Shown piece after piece: positions 10,531 to 21,516 of a DNA stretch of 64,000 nt. This DNA is from Protonemura montana (Eukaryota > Arthropoda > Insecta > Plecoptera > Nemouridae), in assembly GCA_947568835.1 (NCBI GenBank), contig OX387608.1, positions 13,616,001 to 13,680,000 of the forward strand. Reading direction: 5' to 3'. Made by a program: the position numbers and the translations under genes. How positions within the stretch are numbered: the stretch's first letter is position 1; every line of letters begins with the position of its first letter. Below the pieces are notes generated by a model. The model was not told where the DNA came from. It saw only the letters and a list, made by a program, of their open reading frames with translations, and searched no databases.

Positions 10531-11916
10531 TTTGAACAAATGTAAACACTTCAAGGATTTTTGCTGAACACGTAAAGGGGATTTTGGTTTTAAGACTCAT
10601 GTCTACTTAATCTTACCTTAGCACTATTTTTGATATGTTTTTTTTTCTACTAATCCTAGAGGTTGGTAAGTAAGATCGATTTTTTTTAAACTGCTGTACT
10701 CAGGGTTGGTATTTAGCTATTCAAGAAAAGTTTTCTCAAAGTGTTTTTTAAGAAATGGAAGTTCAGTTGGAGATTTAAGACACATTTTGGGGCAAAGCGA
10801 TCCAAGTGGCTTACCGTGTTAATGTCATGCGAGATACTCTCAATTTACTTTAAATTTGAGTGAAAAGCTTCAAACTTACGGCCCATTCGGGTTTAGTTTG
10901 ATCATTTCCAGATAGAGAATGGCTGACGTTTAACCGTTTAAACGTCAGCAGACTCCGGAGAACCTTCTGGGTGTTCAATATTCAACCAGTAGCTGAGAAA
11001 TGTTCTAAATTTGACTGCTTATGGTTACCGATAAATTGAATGAACTTATTCAAATTAAGAAGCACATGAAATATTTCGATAGTGCTGCAAAATTTTATTG
11101 CTCACTATTTCACAAGAAGCTGTGAGCCCCGAAGAAATACTAAGCCTCCGAGAGGTCCTTAACGTGTGACAACCAACATCCTTAAACAGCTCGTTAAAAC
11201 TAACAAAATAAAAAGACCCTTAACTATAAATAACATAACAAAAAAATTAGAAAAAAAAATTCCTTCGAGAAAGCAGCACGTACGGAAAGGAGCAAACAGG
11301 ATTGAATCCGGCTTCGTCTCATCTGCACTATATTATCTAAAATGCGATGATTACTTTTCTTAACAAACACACGGAAAAAAAACAACACATGTCTCGACGA
11401 GCGCCCAACAGAATACTAATCGGTCGCAAGTAAAAATTGATTTCCACATCTCCAATATAAACCAAACCGCGAAGACTTTAGTGGATATAAGGGGTGATTT
11501 ATGCAGCGTTCGTGACGAGCTATACGGCCTATTAAATCGCGTAGCAGTAGTTAAGCGTAACTTAAGCTTTAGTACAGTAATCGTGTGAAATATTCGTACA
11601 ATCTAGCGTTGTGTTAAACAAAAAAGGTGGGTACAAGGCGATTTTCCGACAACCCTACTGCTGGGGAAGGGGGCCGGGGGCAATACACATAATTCTAAAA
11701 TAAATGTGTATAGTACAGGATTTTCGATTTATAAAACTTCCAAATGGTTGATATTTCGCCTTTTTTCCGTTGTGCTGTTATCTTCTAGCACTGGTTTCAT
11801 AAACAGATAGAGTTAAATTAGTAAAATTTAGCAAATACCAAAAAAAAACTCGCCTTCCCTAACGTTCCACTAAGAATTGTAGATGCGGCGATATTACTAA
11901 AATATAAAGAAATTGT
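10531..11916. other. Intergenic with family-B end fragment
   Basis: The text 'ttttaagactcatgtctact' near 10590-10620 is a solo terminus of MITE family B. The rest is AT-rich without a supported gene. Confidence 0.4.
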
Positions 11917-12774
11917 GGGTGGACTGCGTACACCCGCGTACATTGACCACTGCATCACTGGGTGGACTGCGTACACCTGCGTGCATTGACCACTGCATCA
12001 CTGGGTGGACTGCGTACACCTGCGTGCATTGACCACTACATCACTGGGTGGATTGCGTACACCCGCGTGCATTCACCACTACATCACTGGGTGGACTGCA
12101 TACAGCCGCGTGCATTGACCAACATCACTGGGTGGACTGCGTACACCCGCGTGCATTGACCACTACATCACTGGGTGGACTGCGTACACCCGCGTGCATT
12201 GACCACTACATCACTGGGTGGACTGCGTACACCCGCGTACATTGACCACTGCATCACTGGGTGGACTGCGTACACCTGCGTGCATTGACCACTGCATCAC
12301 TGGGTGGACTGCGTACACCTGCGTGCATTGACCACTACATCACTGGGTGGATTGCGTACACCCGCGTGCATTCACCACTACATCACTGGGTGGACTGCAT
12401 ACAGCCGCGTGCATTGACCAACATCACTGGGTGGACTGCGTACACCCGCGTGCATTGACCACTACATCACTGGGTGGACTGCGTACACCCGCGTGCATTG
12501 ACCACTACATCACTGGGTGGACTGCGTACACCCGCGTGCATTGACCACTACATCACTGGGTGGACTGCGTACACCCGCGTGCATTGACCACTACATCACT
12601 GGGTGGACTGCGTACACCCGCATGCATTGACCACTACATCGCTGGGTGGACTGCGTACACCCGCGTGCATTGACAACTACATCACTAGGTGGACTGCGTA
12701 CACCCGCATGCATTGACCACTACATCACTGGGTGGACTGCGTACACCCGCGTACATTGACAACTACATCACTAG
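11917..12774. repeat. 43-bp minisatellite, about 20 copies, with 299-bp higher-order repeat
   Basis: The monomer starts 'gggtggactgcgtacacccg' and continues 'cgtgcattgaccactacatcact'. One variant monomer has a 2-bp deletion ('gaccaacatcac'). A seven-monomer block including that variant (7 x 43 - 2 = 299 bp) is repeated in tandem, so sequence at 11962 and 12261 is identical over a long run. The unit is not a multiple of three, and ORFs in it are an artefact of the repetition. The same monomer forms a second array at 46.5-47.6 kb. Confidence 0.95.
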
Positions 12775-13422
12775 AGTAAGCGTCTCCAAGGGTTTGCATA
12801 AAACGGATCCAAGCAAAACAGATAATGTAATTTGAAAAATTAAACGGGGAAGTGAGAGGTGAAGATTTAACAAAGACTGTCATTCTCTTGTATGCCTGAG
12901 CATCGAATTGAATAGACGCTATACACGTATTTAAAACAATGTTTTATTATTATTATTTTAAATTCAATGTATTACACGCACTACATTGTTTTTGCCTATT
13001 TGCAATGTAGTAATGCATATTTCCGAATATATCCGAGCACAACAACAATTAAGTAAAATACTACTAATTATCTACCACTATTAATTGCTTCTAAACTTAT
13101 GCAGTGTAGCGAGCGGAAAAGTGCGTCGTTAAACATCACGTCGTCTCTGACTCTGCTCGAAAGTCTCGCACGCAATCGCTTGCGTCGTCACGTCGACATG
13201 ATGCATCACTCGGTGTACACCAATTAATTCGAGGCTTTCCACTGATTAGGATGGTGGCACCAGACAGAACTTGGTTTACCTAAACACACCCGTCTAATAA
13301 GTGGTTCTGGGCATGGAGATAAATAATATCATGCGATCTACCTGTGTAGACACATAGGTATATGTGCTGGGAGCAGTGGCGGCCCGTATGTATTGCTATA
13401 GGTTAGACTTGTATACAAAAAT
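12775..13422. other. Intergenic spacer between two minisatellites
   Basis: No gene supported. The word 'agtgcgtcgttaaaca' near 13120 is the terminal motif of the 5S-SINE family and may be a solo end. Confidence 0.35.
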
Positions 13423-13795
13423 ACAGTCTAGCCCGTGAGAGACGATACTAGCACAAGAACTGTTCCCTGCATTGCTTAAGTCTAGCCCGTGAGAGACGAT
13501 ACCAGCACAAGGACTGTCCCCTGCATTGCTTAAGTCTAGCCCGTGAGAGACGATACCTGCACAAGGACTGTCCCCTGCATTGCTACAGTCTAGCCCGTGA
13601 GAGAAGATACCAGCACAAGGACTGCCCCAGCATTGCTACAGTCTAGCCCGTGAGAGAAGACACCAGCACAAGGACTGCCCCTCAGCATTGCTACAGTCTA
13701 GCCCGTGAGAGAAGATACCAGCACAAGGACTGACCCCCAGCATTGCTACAGTTGAGCCCGTGAGAGAAGATACCAGCACAAGGACTGTCCCAACA
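13423..13795. repeat. ~54-bp minisatellite, seven copies
   Basis: Units read 'cagtctagcccgtgagagaa' then 'gataccagcacaaggactg' then 'cccctgcattgcta', with lengths of about 52-55 bp and scattered substitutions. A second array of the same unit lies at 29.0-29.3 kb. The minus-strand ORF here just reads the repeat and is not a gene. Confidence 0.92.
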
Positions 13796-13995
13796 TTCTC
13801 ATAATAACTCAAAAAATAAAACATCTTGCTTACACGACAAAGCTTTCGAGAAAAGGAAAATGGCTGAAATCAGCAGAGATGATTTTTGTATAGTTTTTGT
13901 TGTGGGCCTCGTATCACCCCAACACTACCGGTGGCGCACCTGCCGGAAAGTATGTTCTCTCGCTGAACGGTAAAAGCTAAAATAATTTGGAACTC
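13796..13995. mobile_element. Conserved 3' flank of the 54-bp array (probable transposon body)
   Basis: After the array, blocks such as 'aaagctttcgagaaaaggaa', 'aaatggctgaaatcagcaga' and 'accggtggcg...tctcgct' align in order with 29.40-29.59 kb, downstream of the other 54-bp array. The array and its flank therefore behave as one dispersed element. No ORF. Confidence 0.6.
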
Positions 13996-14040
13996 GTTCA
14001 AGAGATGGCGCTACTTGTAATTTAGTCTTATCTCACTTAC

Positions 14041-14115
14041 CTTACTGTTCATCGCTACATAGCAGTGCCCGTCACCAAATTTTCTTATAGCTTGTGTCCC
14101 GTAAGGATTGAACAT
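14041..14115 (-). CDS. Candidate internal coding exon, 25 codons
   Basis: On the minus strand, a pyrimidine-rich stretch ending 'ttttaatttcacag' is followed by 75 nt open in phase 0 and then 'gtaagtgag', a strong donor. The encoded peptide starts MFNPYGTQAIRKFGDG and ends HCYVAMNSK. Exon-length, both splice sites good, phase 0 at both ends. I do not recognise the protein. It could be spliced to the minus-strand exon at 20.1 kb, whose donor is also phase 0, but that linkage is inference. The alternative is a chance open segment between cryptic sites. Confidence 0.5.
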
Positions 14116-16734
14116 CTGTGAAATTAAAATACATTTTTATTGAACTATTAGCTGTAGGCTAGCTATTATAGAATGCAATCCCTCTAGTGCTACGGCTTAA
14201 TTAACAACCTGTTAAGTTATAAACTAGTTGCTAAAAAAAAAAAAAAAAAATTAGTGTAATTGGGGTTGTCGATCGGGTAATGATATTAGCGAATGATTAA
14301 TCAAAATAGTTTACAGTGTCATTTTGTAATATGAAATCCTGCTTCTGCTACAATGCAATTGATTTATATTTTTACAATGCATTAGCTAGTTTTTCTTAGC
14401 ATTGCATCAACAAACAAATAAAATCAACTGCATACCTTACAGGAACCTGGTCCAAGATAAATGATTAATCGAGTGAGTCGGCTTATATGAAGACCAGCCG
14501 TTTATGGAACTCAGGTAGGAAAATAATAAAACCTCTGTAAACCTGCAACTCTGGAATCTTATTCGATGGCGAAATAAAATTCCTTAACTGACTTTAAATT
14601 AGGGATGGACCAGTTTGATATTATGATATAAATTTTTCGATAAATCGATCAATTGAAATATTGAAATATCGATATTTCCATACAAAAAAATACTCCGATA
14701 TTTGATGTCAAATAGTTATGTCTAGATTAATGATTAATTATATTACAATTTTAAAATAGTATTGTTACCTCATTAACTTAAGAGGCTACAATACTAATAG
14801 CAGATAATTGATTGCAGGTAGTGAAAAATATCGATAAATCAATATTTTCTTCATCCCCACTTTAAATACTAGAACATAACGTGCTAAAATTCCAATTTGA
14901 TTGTTGGTTCACTTTAATTTTGAGCCACGCATGTTATGTCAATAATCTCAGCTCACTTCAGCCATGATTTTTGCTATTTTTTTAATGATTTTCGTTGAAA
15001 AGCTAAAACATTTGGCCCAAAAATGTTCGTTACAGATGCAACCACGTATATCAACGGTGCAATGATTGCTCGATATTTTCATAAAACTTCAGGAAATACA
15101 GTTAAAAAGTAATTTTGTACACCTAAAAGACCACTAGCTTACGGTTATTATAGTATTTTGGAATTATATTTGCCAAAAACGATATTTTCGGCACACAAAC
15201 CTCCAAAATACAACTACAACAATGTATGTACGGTTCAATTTGCTTCTAACTTTAGTCTAAATTTCAGTAAATACTTCAGGAATCTCCGATAAATGGCCCC
15301 TTGTCCACGATGCCCGGGGACCTATTGTATTTTATTGTATTGTATTGTATTGTATTGTATTGTAAGTATTTAAAACCCTGTACAATTACATAAGAACTTT
15401 GTAGTTTGCACCAGTTTTCTAGCCTAGGTCAATAATATATTAAAGATAAGAGTAATGTTTACATAAATGTAGATACATGCTAGGAAATAAGAGAATAGTT
15501 ATATAAATAATGAGGTAGGTAAAGTAAAGCATAGAAATATAATAATTAAAATTGTTTGTACATTGCAAGAGATGCCAGTATATGTGGTTCTATGCGGTAT
15601 CGGTCGACGAGGATAGGTATTCATCCAGGGATTTGCAAGGGGTTTTGGAAAAACGCAGACCTAGAAAACCTAGAAAACCTCGAACGCAGACCCCGATCAT
15701 TACGCCACTGCACTTACAGAGGAATCATATAACTGATATAAAGTGCGCGAGGTCCGAGATATGTTTTTCATAAAGCGGCGGTCTCTGTAATATCTTCATA
15801 TCGATGATCCACGATGAAGATAACCAAGATGTAACGGCCACGATATGCATTAATTAATAAACGAAGATGATCCTCGAGGTCACGTGGTTTTGCGGTGTTT
15901 AATGAGCGAAAAATTGTGTCTGTTCTGTATCGACACGTTTCATTGGATGACGAGGAACGTTAATTGATTTTCCATTTAGGTTCATTGTGGGATATCGGCG
16001 GGCTAGGATGTGATTTATAATCGACGAGATCGCAGGTGAGACAAGTGCATTCTTATAGAACAAACACAAGTATTTTACTTTGATGTTTCTATCAAATTAA
16101 ATTAAGTTAATTAATTTAAACAATTAAAATAAATAGGATATATTAATAATATTTGATAAAATAAAATTATATACAATTCATATAATAAATAATACAAATT
16201 TAAACACAATTAATTAAAACAAATTAGAGTCGATAGAATTCGAAATAGAATTCGATTTAATCTTTTTGATCTGATATTTAACATAAATATAAATTTAATA
16301 GCATCTCTAATTTAAATAAGAGATATTTATTAGCCACAGCTAAGAAATATTTTAGATATTGTCGCAATTTACAAATTTCTAGCGCTTGGTTTGTGTTGAA
16401 AGGTTATCAGACAGTACCAGAGTCAGAAAACGGTTTCTACTGACAGAATATGAACACAATTACCTACTCAATTATCTGATTACCCAAGACAGGAATCGAA
16501 CCCCTGCTTTTAGAGGTTAATAATAAATGAAAATATCTAATTATGGGAATTCTCTAGTGAAATATGGACTGATAGCCGTTTACCTGCCGAGCACCTCTGA
16601 CAGGGTCACCGGTTTCGCTATTGATTGCAAATTTAAATAGACCTTAATTATTTTATTTAGATGCATTTAGGAAGCTTGAACTTGGTAATTGTTATAATTT
16701 TATGTGGTTCTTTTGTTATCGGAAAATTGTCAGG
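14116..16734. other. AT-rich stretch, possible intron
   Basis: Contains an A run at 14234-14251, a (TTGTA)n microsatellite listed separately, and strongly AT-rich low-complexity DNA at 16080-16330. The sequence 'caggaatcgaacccctgc' near 16490 is an isolated pol III B-box (GGTTCGATTCC on the minus strand) without a convincing A box. No gene supported. Confidence 0.4.
15328..15365. repeat. (TTGTA)n microsatellite
   Basis: About seven uninterrupted pentamers of 'ttgta' before the sequence leaves register. Confidence 0.85.
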
Positions 16735-16880
16735 ACTGCTCTAACCCTTGAAGAAGTAACCAGTACAAGTTACAAAACGTTGGGAAATTTAGCTGTTCTT
16801 CACTTAGCATTCAAATCCCAAAATTTTTTGTCAAAACTTGCTAAGGCTAGATAAAGTAGACACGAGTCTAAAAATAATAG
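16735..16880 (+). mobile_element. MITE-like family B, half copy
   Basis: 'ggactgctctaacccttgaa', 'tacaagttacaaaacgttgg' and 'cttagcattcaaa...agtagacacgagtctaaaaa' match the right half of the full element at 24.9-25.2 kb. Confidence 0.65.
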
Positions 16881-18179
16881 CTCTGTTCTCTTTCTTTTTT
16901 AAAAAATGTCATAATTTTTTGGAAAATATTCCCCACATTTAAAATGTTGCTGTCTTTATTACTGTACCACTGCATCGTGGAAACACATGTGAGTGTCAAA
17001 ACGAGGAAAACAATGAAATTGAAAACTATTGAACGATAGCTAAATAAAGTTTGCTGTCATTTTTTTGAAACCCTAGGTCAAGTATTACATTTTTTTTCAC
17101 TCCTAGACAAATTGGGAGTTAAATCAATCAAACAATCATGCAATGAAAGTCAGCTGTTTCTCAGAGTAAGTAGCTTAACTCAGAATAAAAAAAATTAACA
17201 GCTACAACTGCAACTTTATCGCTAATTTCAACCCAATCGAAAGCATCATGGCATGTGTACCTATAGGCAGGTTACATTCCAATCTTCACGTGAGTATTAT
17301 TGAATAATCGTTTGTCTTGGGAAGTTGCGTTGAAAAGATGTTTTATGGGAAAATTATCAGGCGTTTCGTGCTGAAACGGGATACAATTGACTATCAAGAA
17401 ATGATAGGTTTTCTGTTCTTACCCAAACTGCTAGAGATACATGCACAATTTAATTATATACACTCTGAATACTTGCAACACTTCCTAGCACATTTTTTTT
17501 TCTTATAAAAATAAGTGCACGATGCAAGTTTAGCCGAAAGTCGATCACCCGTGTCAAATTTTGATCAATTACCTTTCAGCGGTATCGACCAAAACTTACA
17601 CAAAGTTATTTTCTTTTTAATTATATTCATAACACACGTTAAACGTTCTGATTTCTCTCAATCGAACGAAAACGACGGTACGCGTTGGTAGGTATATACA
17701 TGTGGAAAACGCACATGTGAAGAAATTATGATTAGATAATTGTATAGACCGTTCAAGTATAGGTACACATAGTATTCTTTCTAGGTAAAAAAACAGCTCG
17801 CCGCGTCTGAAAATCGTGCCCTGATAAAATTCTCAAGCGGCTATTAGACTATGAAATTAGTTTGTAATGGATAATTATAAGTTTAGGTGTAATAGGTTAA
17901 TGGTCAGAGCGCGATGATTTCTAGGTTGGTTAGGAGAGGTTAGCGGTTTGTCTTGGATGATAGGTATTCCTTGATTGCAGGTGTGTTTGAGTGGGAGGGA
18001 AAGAAATCAAGAACTTTATGAGTGGCGGCATCCAGAATCGATCTGGTTTTTGGGAAGGATACGAGTGATATTACTGGATTTTGGACTTTGGGCAATTGAT
18101 TTTTAACGAATATTTGTATAATTTCAGCTGTTTTTTTATTTTTGTGAATACTTTACCACTGAATTTATAGGTAAACCCA
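16881..18179. other. Intergenic, no gene seen
   Basis: AT-rich. Short ORFs show no motifs. No repeat family recognised. Confidence 0.35.
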
Positions 18180-18300
18180 GAGGGTCAGCGCTAATGTTAA
18201 ACTTTCTGGTAAGCAAACTTGTTGGCAAGGTTTGGTAACGGTAGGTGCCACCCGATGGTGATTGCGGTGGTTTTTTTTACAAACCCTTCCAGTTGTTTAA
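18180..18300 (+). mobile_element. MITE-like family D, partial copy
   Basis: 'cagcgctaatgttaaacttt', 'gtaagcaaacttgttggcaa' and 'ggtaacggtaggtgccaccc' match the left third of family D. Confidence 0.6.
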
Positions 18301-18407
18301 AATGGCCACTGAAAATATCGACACTTCTATGAATAGTTATTTTTAATTAAGTAAGAAAGTCTATAATTTGAAGAGTTACCAAGCCCGCATCTCATATTAT
18401 GTAGTAT

Positions 18408-18442
18408 GTATATACACATATATATATATATATATATATATT
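18408..18442. repeat. (TA)n microsatellite
   Basis: 'gtatatacacata' followed by an uninterrupted (TA)n run of about 11 units. Confidence 0.85.
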
Positions 18443-18504
18443 ATTTTGGGAAGCACTCCGAAAAACTTGGTCAAGATACTCATATAAAAAGTTTGATTGA
18501 TTAT

Positions 18505-18925
18505 TGTGTTTAACGACGCACTGTTTTGACGTCTGGCCCTGCGGCACTGGTCTAATGGCGTCGGTGAATGAGTGGATGATGATGAGAATGATGATGAACC
18601 TAACCTAGCCTAGAAGGGAGGAGGGGAAACTCGGTGCCGGCACGTAGCCTACTCCTGTCAAAGAGCACCAAGGGGACCACCGGCTTAACGTCCCTTTCGA
18701 AGCACGGTACAACGCGAACAACAAGATTCCTCCACAAATCCTTGTTGTCGAGAGGTTGATAAGCAAGGCGAGTGAAGTTGCTGTACTATCTTTCATCCCT
18801 TCAACCTCTCTCCCGAACAGAACTGGTCATGTGTATGATGGTCACCCATCCAATACCTGACTCAGCGCAGTGTTGCTCAACTTTCATCCCTCCAACCTCT
18901 CTCCCGAACAGAACTGGTCATGTGT
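18505..18925 (-). mobile_element. 5S-rRNA-derived SINE-like element
   Basis: Left end 'gtgtttaacgacgcactgtt', then 'gccctgcggcactggtctaa', a (GAT)-rich block, the 'ccggcttaacgtccc' body, and a 5S-like head at about 18830-18880 ('ggtcacccatccaatacctg', 'cagcgcagtgttgct'). A second partial head linker ('acagaactggtcatgtgta') follows. This copy is highly similar to that at 42.5-42.95 kb. Confidence 0.8.
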
Positions 18926-20124
18926 ACATAAAAGGTACACAGAAAATCCAAACAGATATCTCAAGAAGTTCCAAATATATTTCCTATTCTAAAATGTGAC
19001 ATTAAAATAACGTCCACGACATATAAAGTCTTATATATACATGATATAACGCTTCAAGTTTTAAAGATGTCGTTCTTGTACACCATATACATGTAGTTTG
19101 CTACGACCTCTGAAGCCATTTTAAATTTCCACAATAAGAAATACCATGTCAGAGCGACCAAGATTTAGATTACTAAAATGTCACATCGGTCGGGTCGGAT
19201 CGGGGCGCTGCGTGCGGGGGGGCCCAGTGGTGATGAACGGGCGCAAAAATGACACCGCCGCGACGGGGCCCCCCGCGGGGCTCCGGCGAGAGCGACATTC
19301 TTAGCTGGAGCATCGCGAGTCGGTATCTGGGGTATTGCGTCATTTTATTTGTGGACACACGTGCCAGGGATACAGGGATTTTGTTTAAGTCAACCGAAAA
19401 AAAAAAAGTTGTGGCATTGATACTTTTGGACTTAAATAATTTGGTTTTTTATAACGCAAGCGGTTGTTCAATGGGTGGTTAAAAGTGCCAATTTCACTGT
19501 CACACAAGAATATTTTTTAGATTTTGATCATTTGAATTGGGTTAACAGAGGATAGCTAATGCTGGAATAATTACAGATGATTTGTAAAGACTGTGAAACG
19601 ATTGCTAGACAGAGTTGATTTCGAATTAATATTAAAATGTAGCTTGCCATTTTGTGTGAATTAAATAGGTACCATAAATCATGCAAAACGTTGGTTTTGA
19701 CAGAGTAAACTTTCTGCGATGAAAAACGCTATTTGAAGCAAAACATTTTCTTTATCGGACAATTTTGAAGCTTAATTTACCCAAATTTCCCAAAGTGCAT
19801 TACTGAGATTTTCTTCAATTATTCATAGACTATTTTTAGCCTAGAAACTAAAAATTTTCTACAGATAAAAGGTTAAATAGTTTTATATTTATGATTCTAT
19901 TAAATATGTTGTTCTTAACGCAAATTACAGTTAAAATTCAAAGAATTTTCCACTCAAAGCCTGACTGCAAACCTCAACGCAAGCAGCGACACTCGGAACA
20001 TTTTCCAAGACATCGCTTATCTCGAGGAGAAATCAAATTCGAGGATAAAATGTTAATAAACAAGTAACATTTGAATCAGAACGAATGTATAGATATTTTT
20101 CACGAAACCACTTGCATAACTTAC
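18926..20124. other. Intergenic or intronic stretch with a GC-rich patch
   Basis: A sharp GC-rich patch at about 19185-19300 ('gacggggccccccgcggggc') stands out from the AT-rich surroundings. Overlapping ORFs on both strands there show no recognised motif. Nothing else supported. Confidence 0.4.
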
Positions 20125-20322
20125 CAACATATCATCCTTATACCTATCTGATGATGAAGAATCCTGATTCCTGACTCTCCTTACCATACCAACAGCACAA
20201 CAAGACACATCCTTATCGTAAGCATGCAAATAATCCTTATACACACACGTTGCCAACGACATTTTATGTTTCATAATACAAGCAGTCATACATCTCCGAG
20301 CAAAAAGAAATGGAGTACACAC
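20125..20322 (-). CDS. Candidate coding exon, Cys-rich then Ser/Asp-rich
   Basis: On the minus strand an open frame runs into a strong donor ('atgttg' followed by 'gtaagttatg') in phase 0. The translated segment contains MSLATCVYKDYLHAYD, DVSCCAVGMVRRVRNQ and SSSSDRYKDDML. The 5' boundary is unclear. Possible starts are the M at 20262, an acceptor after 'gtgtgtgtataag' (exon from 20235, phase 0), or one after 'tttgctcggag'. Further upstream, PVC..RRCMTAC is faintly Kazal-like, but the DG-x-TY motif is missing, so I do not assign it. It could splice to the phase-0 exon at 14.1 kb (inference). Confidence 0.42.
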
Positions 20323-21160
20323 GGGATTGACATAATGTATGCATGGTTAAATGGTGTCTGAGCTCCACGGTTCAGATTATCAGTCTGGTTACTTGCATAT
20401 GGTGGCACGGTCAAAAACGACGGCGGGAGGTCCTTAGAATTATGTCCCCCTACATTCCACATTGATTGCTTTATTGATGTTCTCCTGAAAGCTTATATAA
20501 CCGAAAAAGATACCATCTTCTCTGAGTCCCTACCCAACATGTGAATAGTACAGTGTGATATGGAGGATGTGTATATATATATCTATATATATCATGTACC
20601 ATGTCATGTGTGTATGGTATTTTAAACATTGTATCTACTCAGATCCAGTTTATTCCAAATAAATCTTGTTAGGGGCACGAGATGGTAGGATTTGAACACA
20701 ATTGACAGCAAATTTTGATGTCCGCACGGCTCATAAACATGGGGAGTAAAGGTTTTCAAGAAATAAATTTAGTTTTCATATCTTGATGGTACGTTTTTAT
20801 ATGAATGCACGATGACGGCGCTTGATTTCCAGTTTCTTCGAAATCTAGAACAATACCATTGTTATTTCCTACAGAATAATAACGTATTGACTTGTTGTGC
20901 GAAACCGTTACGTCTTATCTGATTTGATAATCGATTGAATTGTTCGGCCATTTTTGCCAAACAACACGAAACCACCGAAAATATATGATAGGACAAACAA
21001 GCGATTGTTGCTGTGTGAATAGTCGTGACCAAAGTGTGAAGCCAAGAGTTCCCTCCACAAAAACAACCTCCGTCGCACATCTGCTCGGGAAACTCGCTAC
21101 GGGCACCTCCACCGTTGCAACCGACACGAAAGCTCACTTGTATTCCGTTACGGGATATAT
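20323..21160. other. Stretch between opposing candidate exons
   Basis: Contains 'tatatatatatctatatata' near 20570. Section 20940-21160 is open on both strands without recognised motifs. No clear gene. Confidence 0.35.
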
Positions 21161-21166
21161 ATAAAT

Positions 21167-21430
21167 TTGTCAAAGATTCTTGCACTTAGTGGCAGGAAAC
21201 ACTTAGACGAGCAACGCATACCCCAAGATCTCTTCCCATTTGTGAAGAAACACGTGATCGCCGTAGCAAAACATTATACGGCTGATCGTGGCGTGAATCC
21301 ACGTGAATTGATTGAGCTAGGTCGCAAACCGATAGCGCCACTCCAACACCGTGTTTACGCCGGTATCAACGCGTTAAAAGCACAGAGAGAGGATCCCAGT
21401 GGCATTAGTTCGAAGTCAGACTACGCGTGA
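21167..21430 (+). CDS. Candidate 3'-terminal coding exon, unknown protein
   Basis: An open frame ends at TGA 21428 and has coding-like composition. The peptide includes DEQRIPQDLFPFVKKHVIAV, then AKHYTADRGVNPRELIELG and KPIAPLQHRVYAGINALKAQ, and ends SSKSDYA. The frame has no ATG at its left end, so it is probably a last exon. The likeliest acceptors are 'ttgcacttagtggcag' or 'tttgtcaaag'. An AATAAA lies 81 nt after the stop. The amphipathic, Arg/Lys-rich sequence suggests a helical soluble segment. I do not recognise the family. No convincing upstream exon was found, so the rest of the gene may lie at a distance or outside the window. Confidence 0.42.
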   Translation: MSKILALSGRKHLDEQRIPQDLFPFVKKHVIAVAKHYTADRGVNPRELIELGRKPIAPLQHRVYAGINALKAQREDPSGISSKSDYA

Positions 21431-21510
21431 ATTCCTATTGGTTACTTTACTTGTATGTGCGTTATTATACTATCTGTTTATGTTGCTTGCTTTGCAGAGA
21501 ATTATCTGTC

Positions 21511-21516
21511 AATAAA
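21511..21516 (+). promoter_or_regulatory. AATAAA polyadenylation signal
   Basis: Canonical hexamer in 'ctgtcaataaaattactgc', 81 nt downstream of the TGA that ends the preceding open frame. It supports a real plus-strand 3' end. Confidence 0.45.

Noticed and set aside
11962-12544. Four similar 65-codon ORFs across the 43-bp array
   Set aside because: They are read-through of a tandem repeat whose unit is not a multiple of three. They are identical in pairs because of the 299-bp duplication, and have no gene signals.
11917-12774. CRISPR-like array
   Set aside because: The repeats are contiguous with no unique spacers, in a eukaryotic context with spliced genes. It is a minisatellite.
18605-18796. 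Minus-strand ORF almost identical to one at 42627-42818
   Set aside because: Both lie within copies of the 5S-SINE-like element. The similarity is that of the repeat, and the frame is not conserved in other copies.
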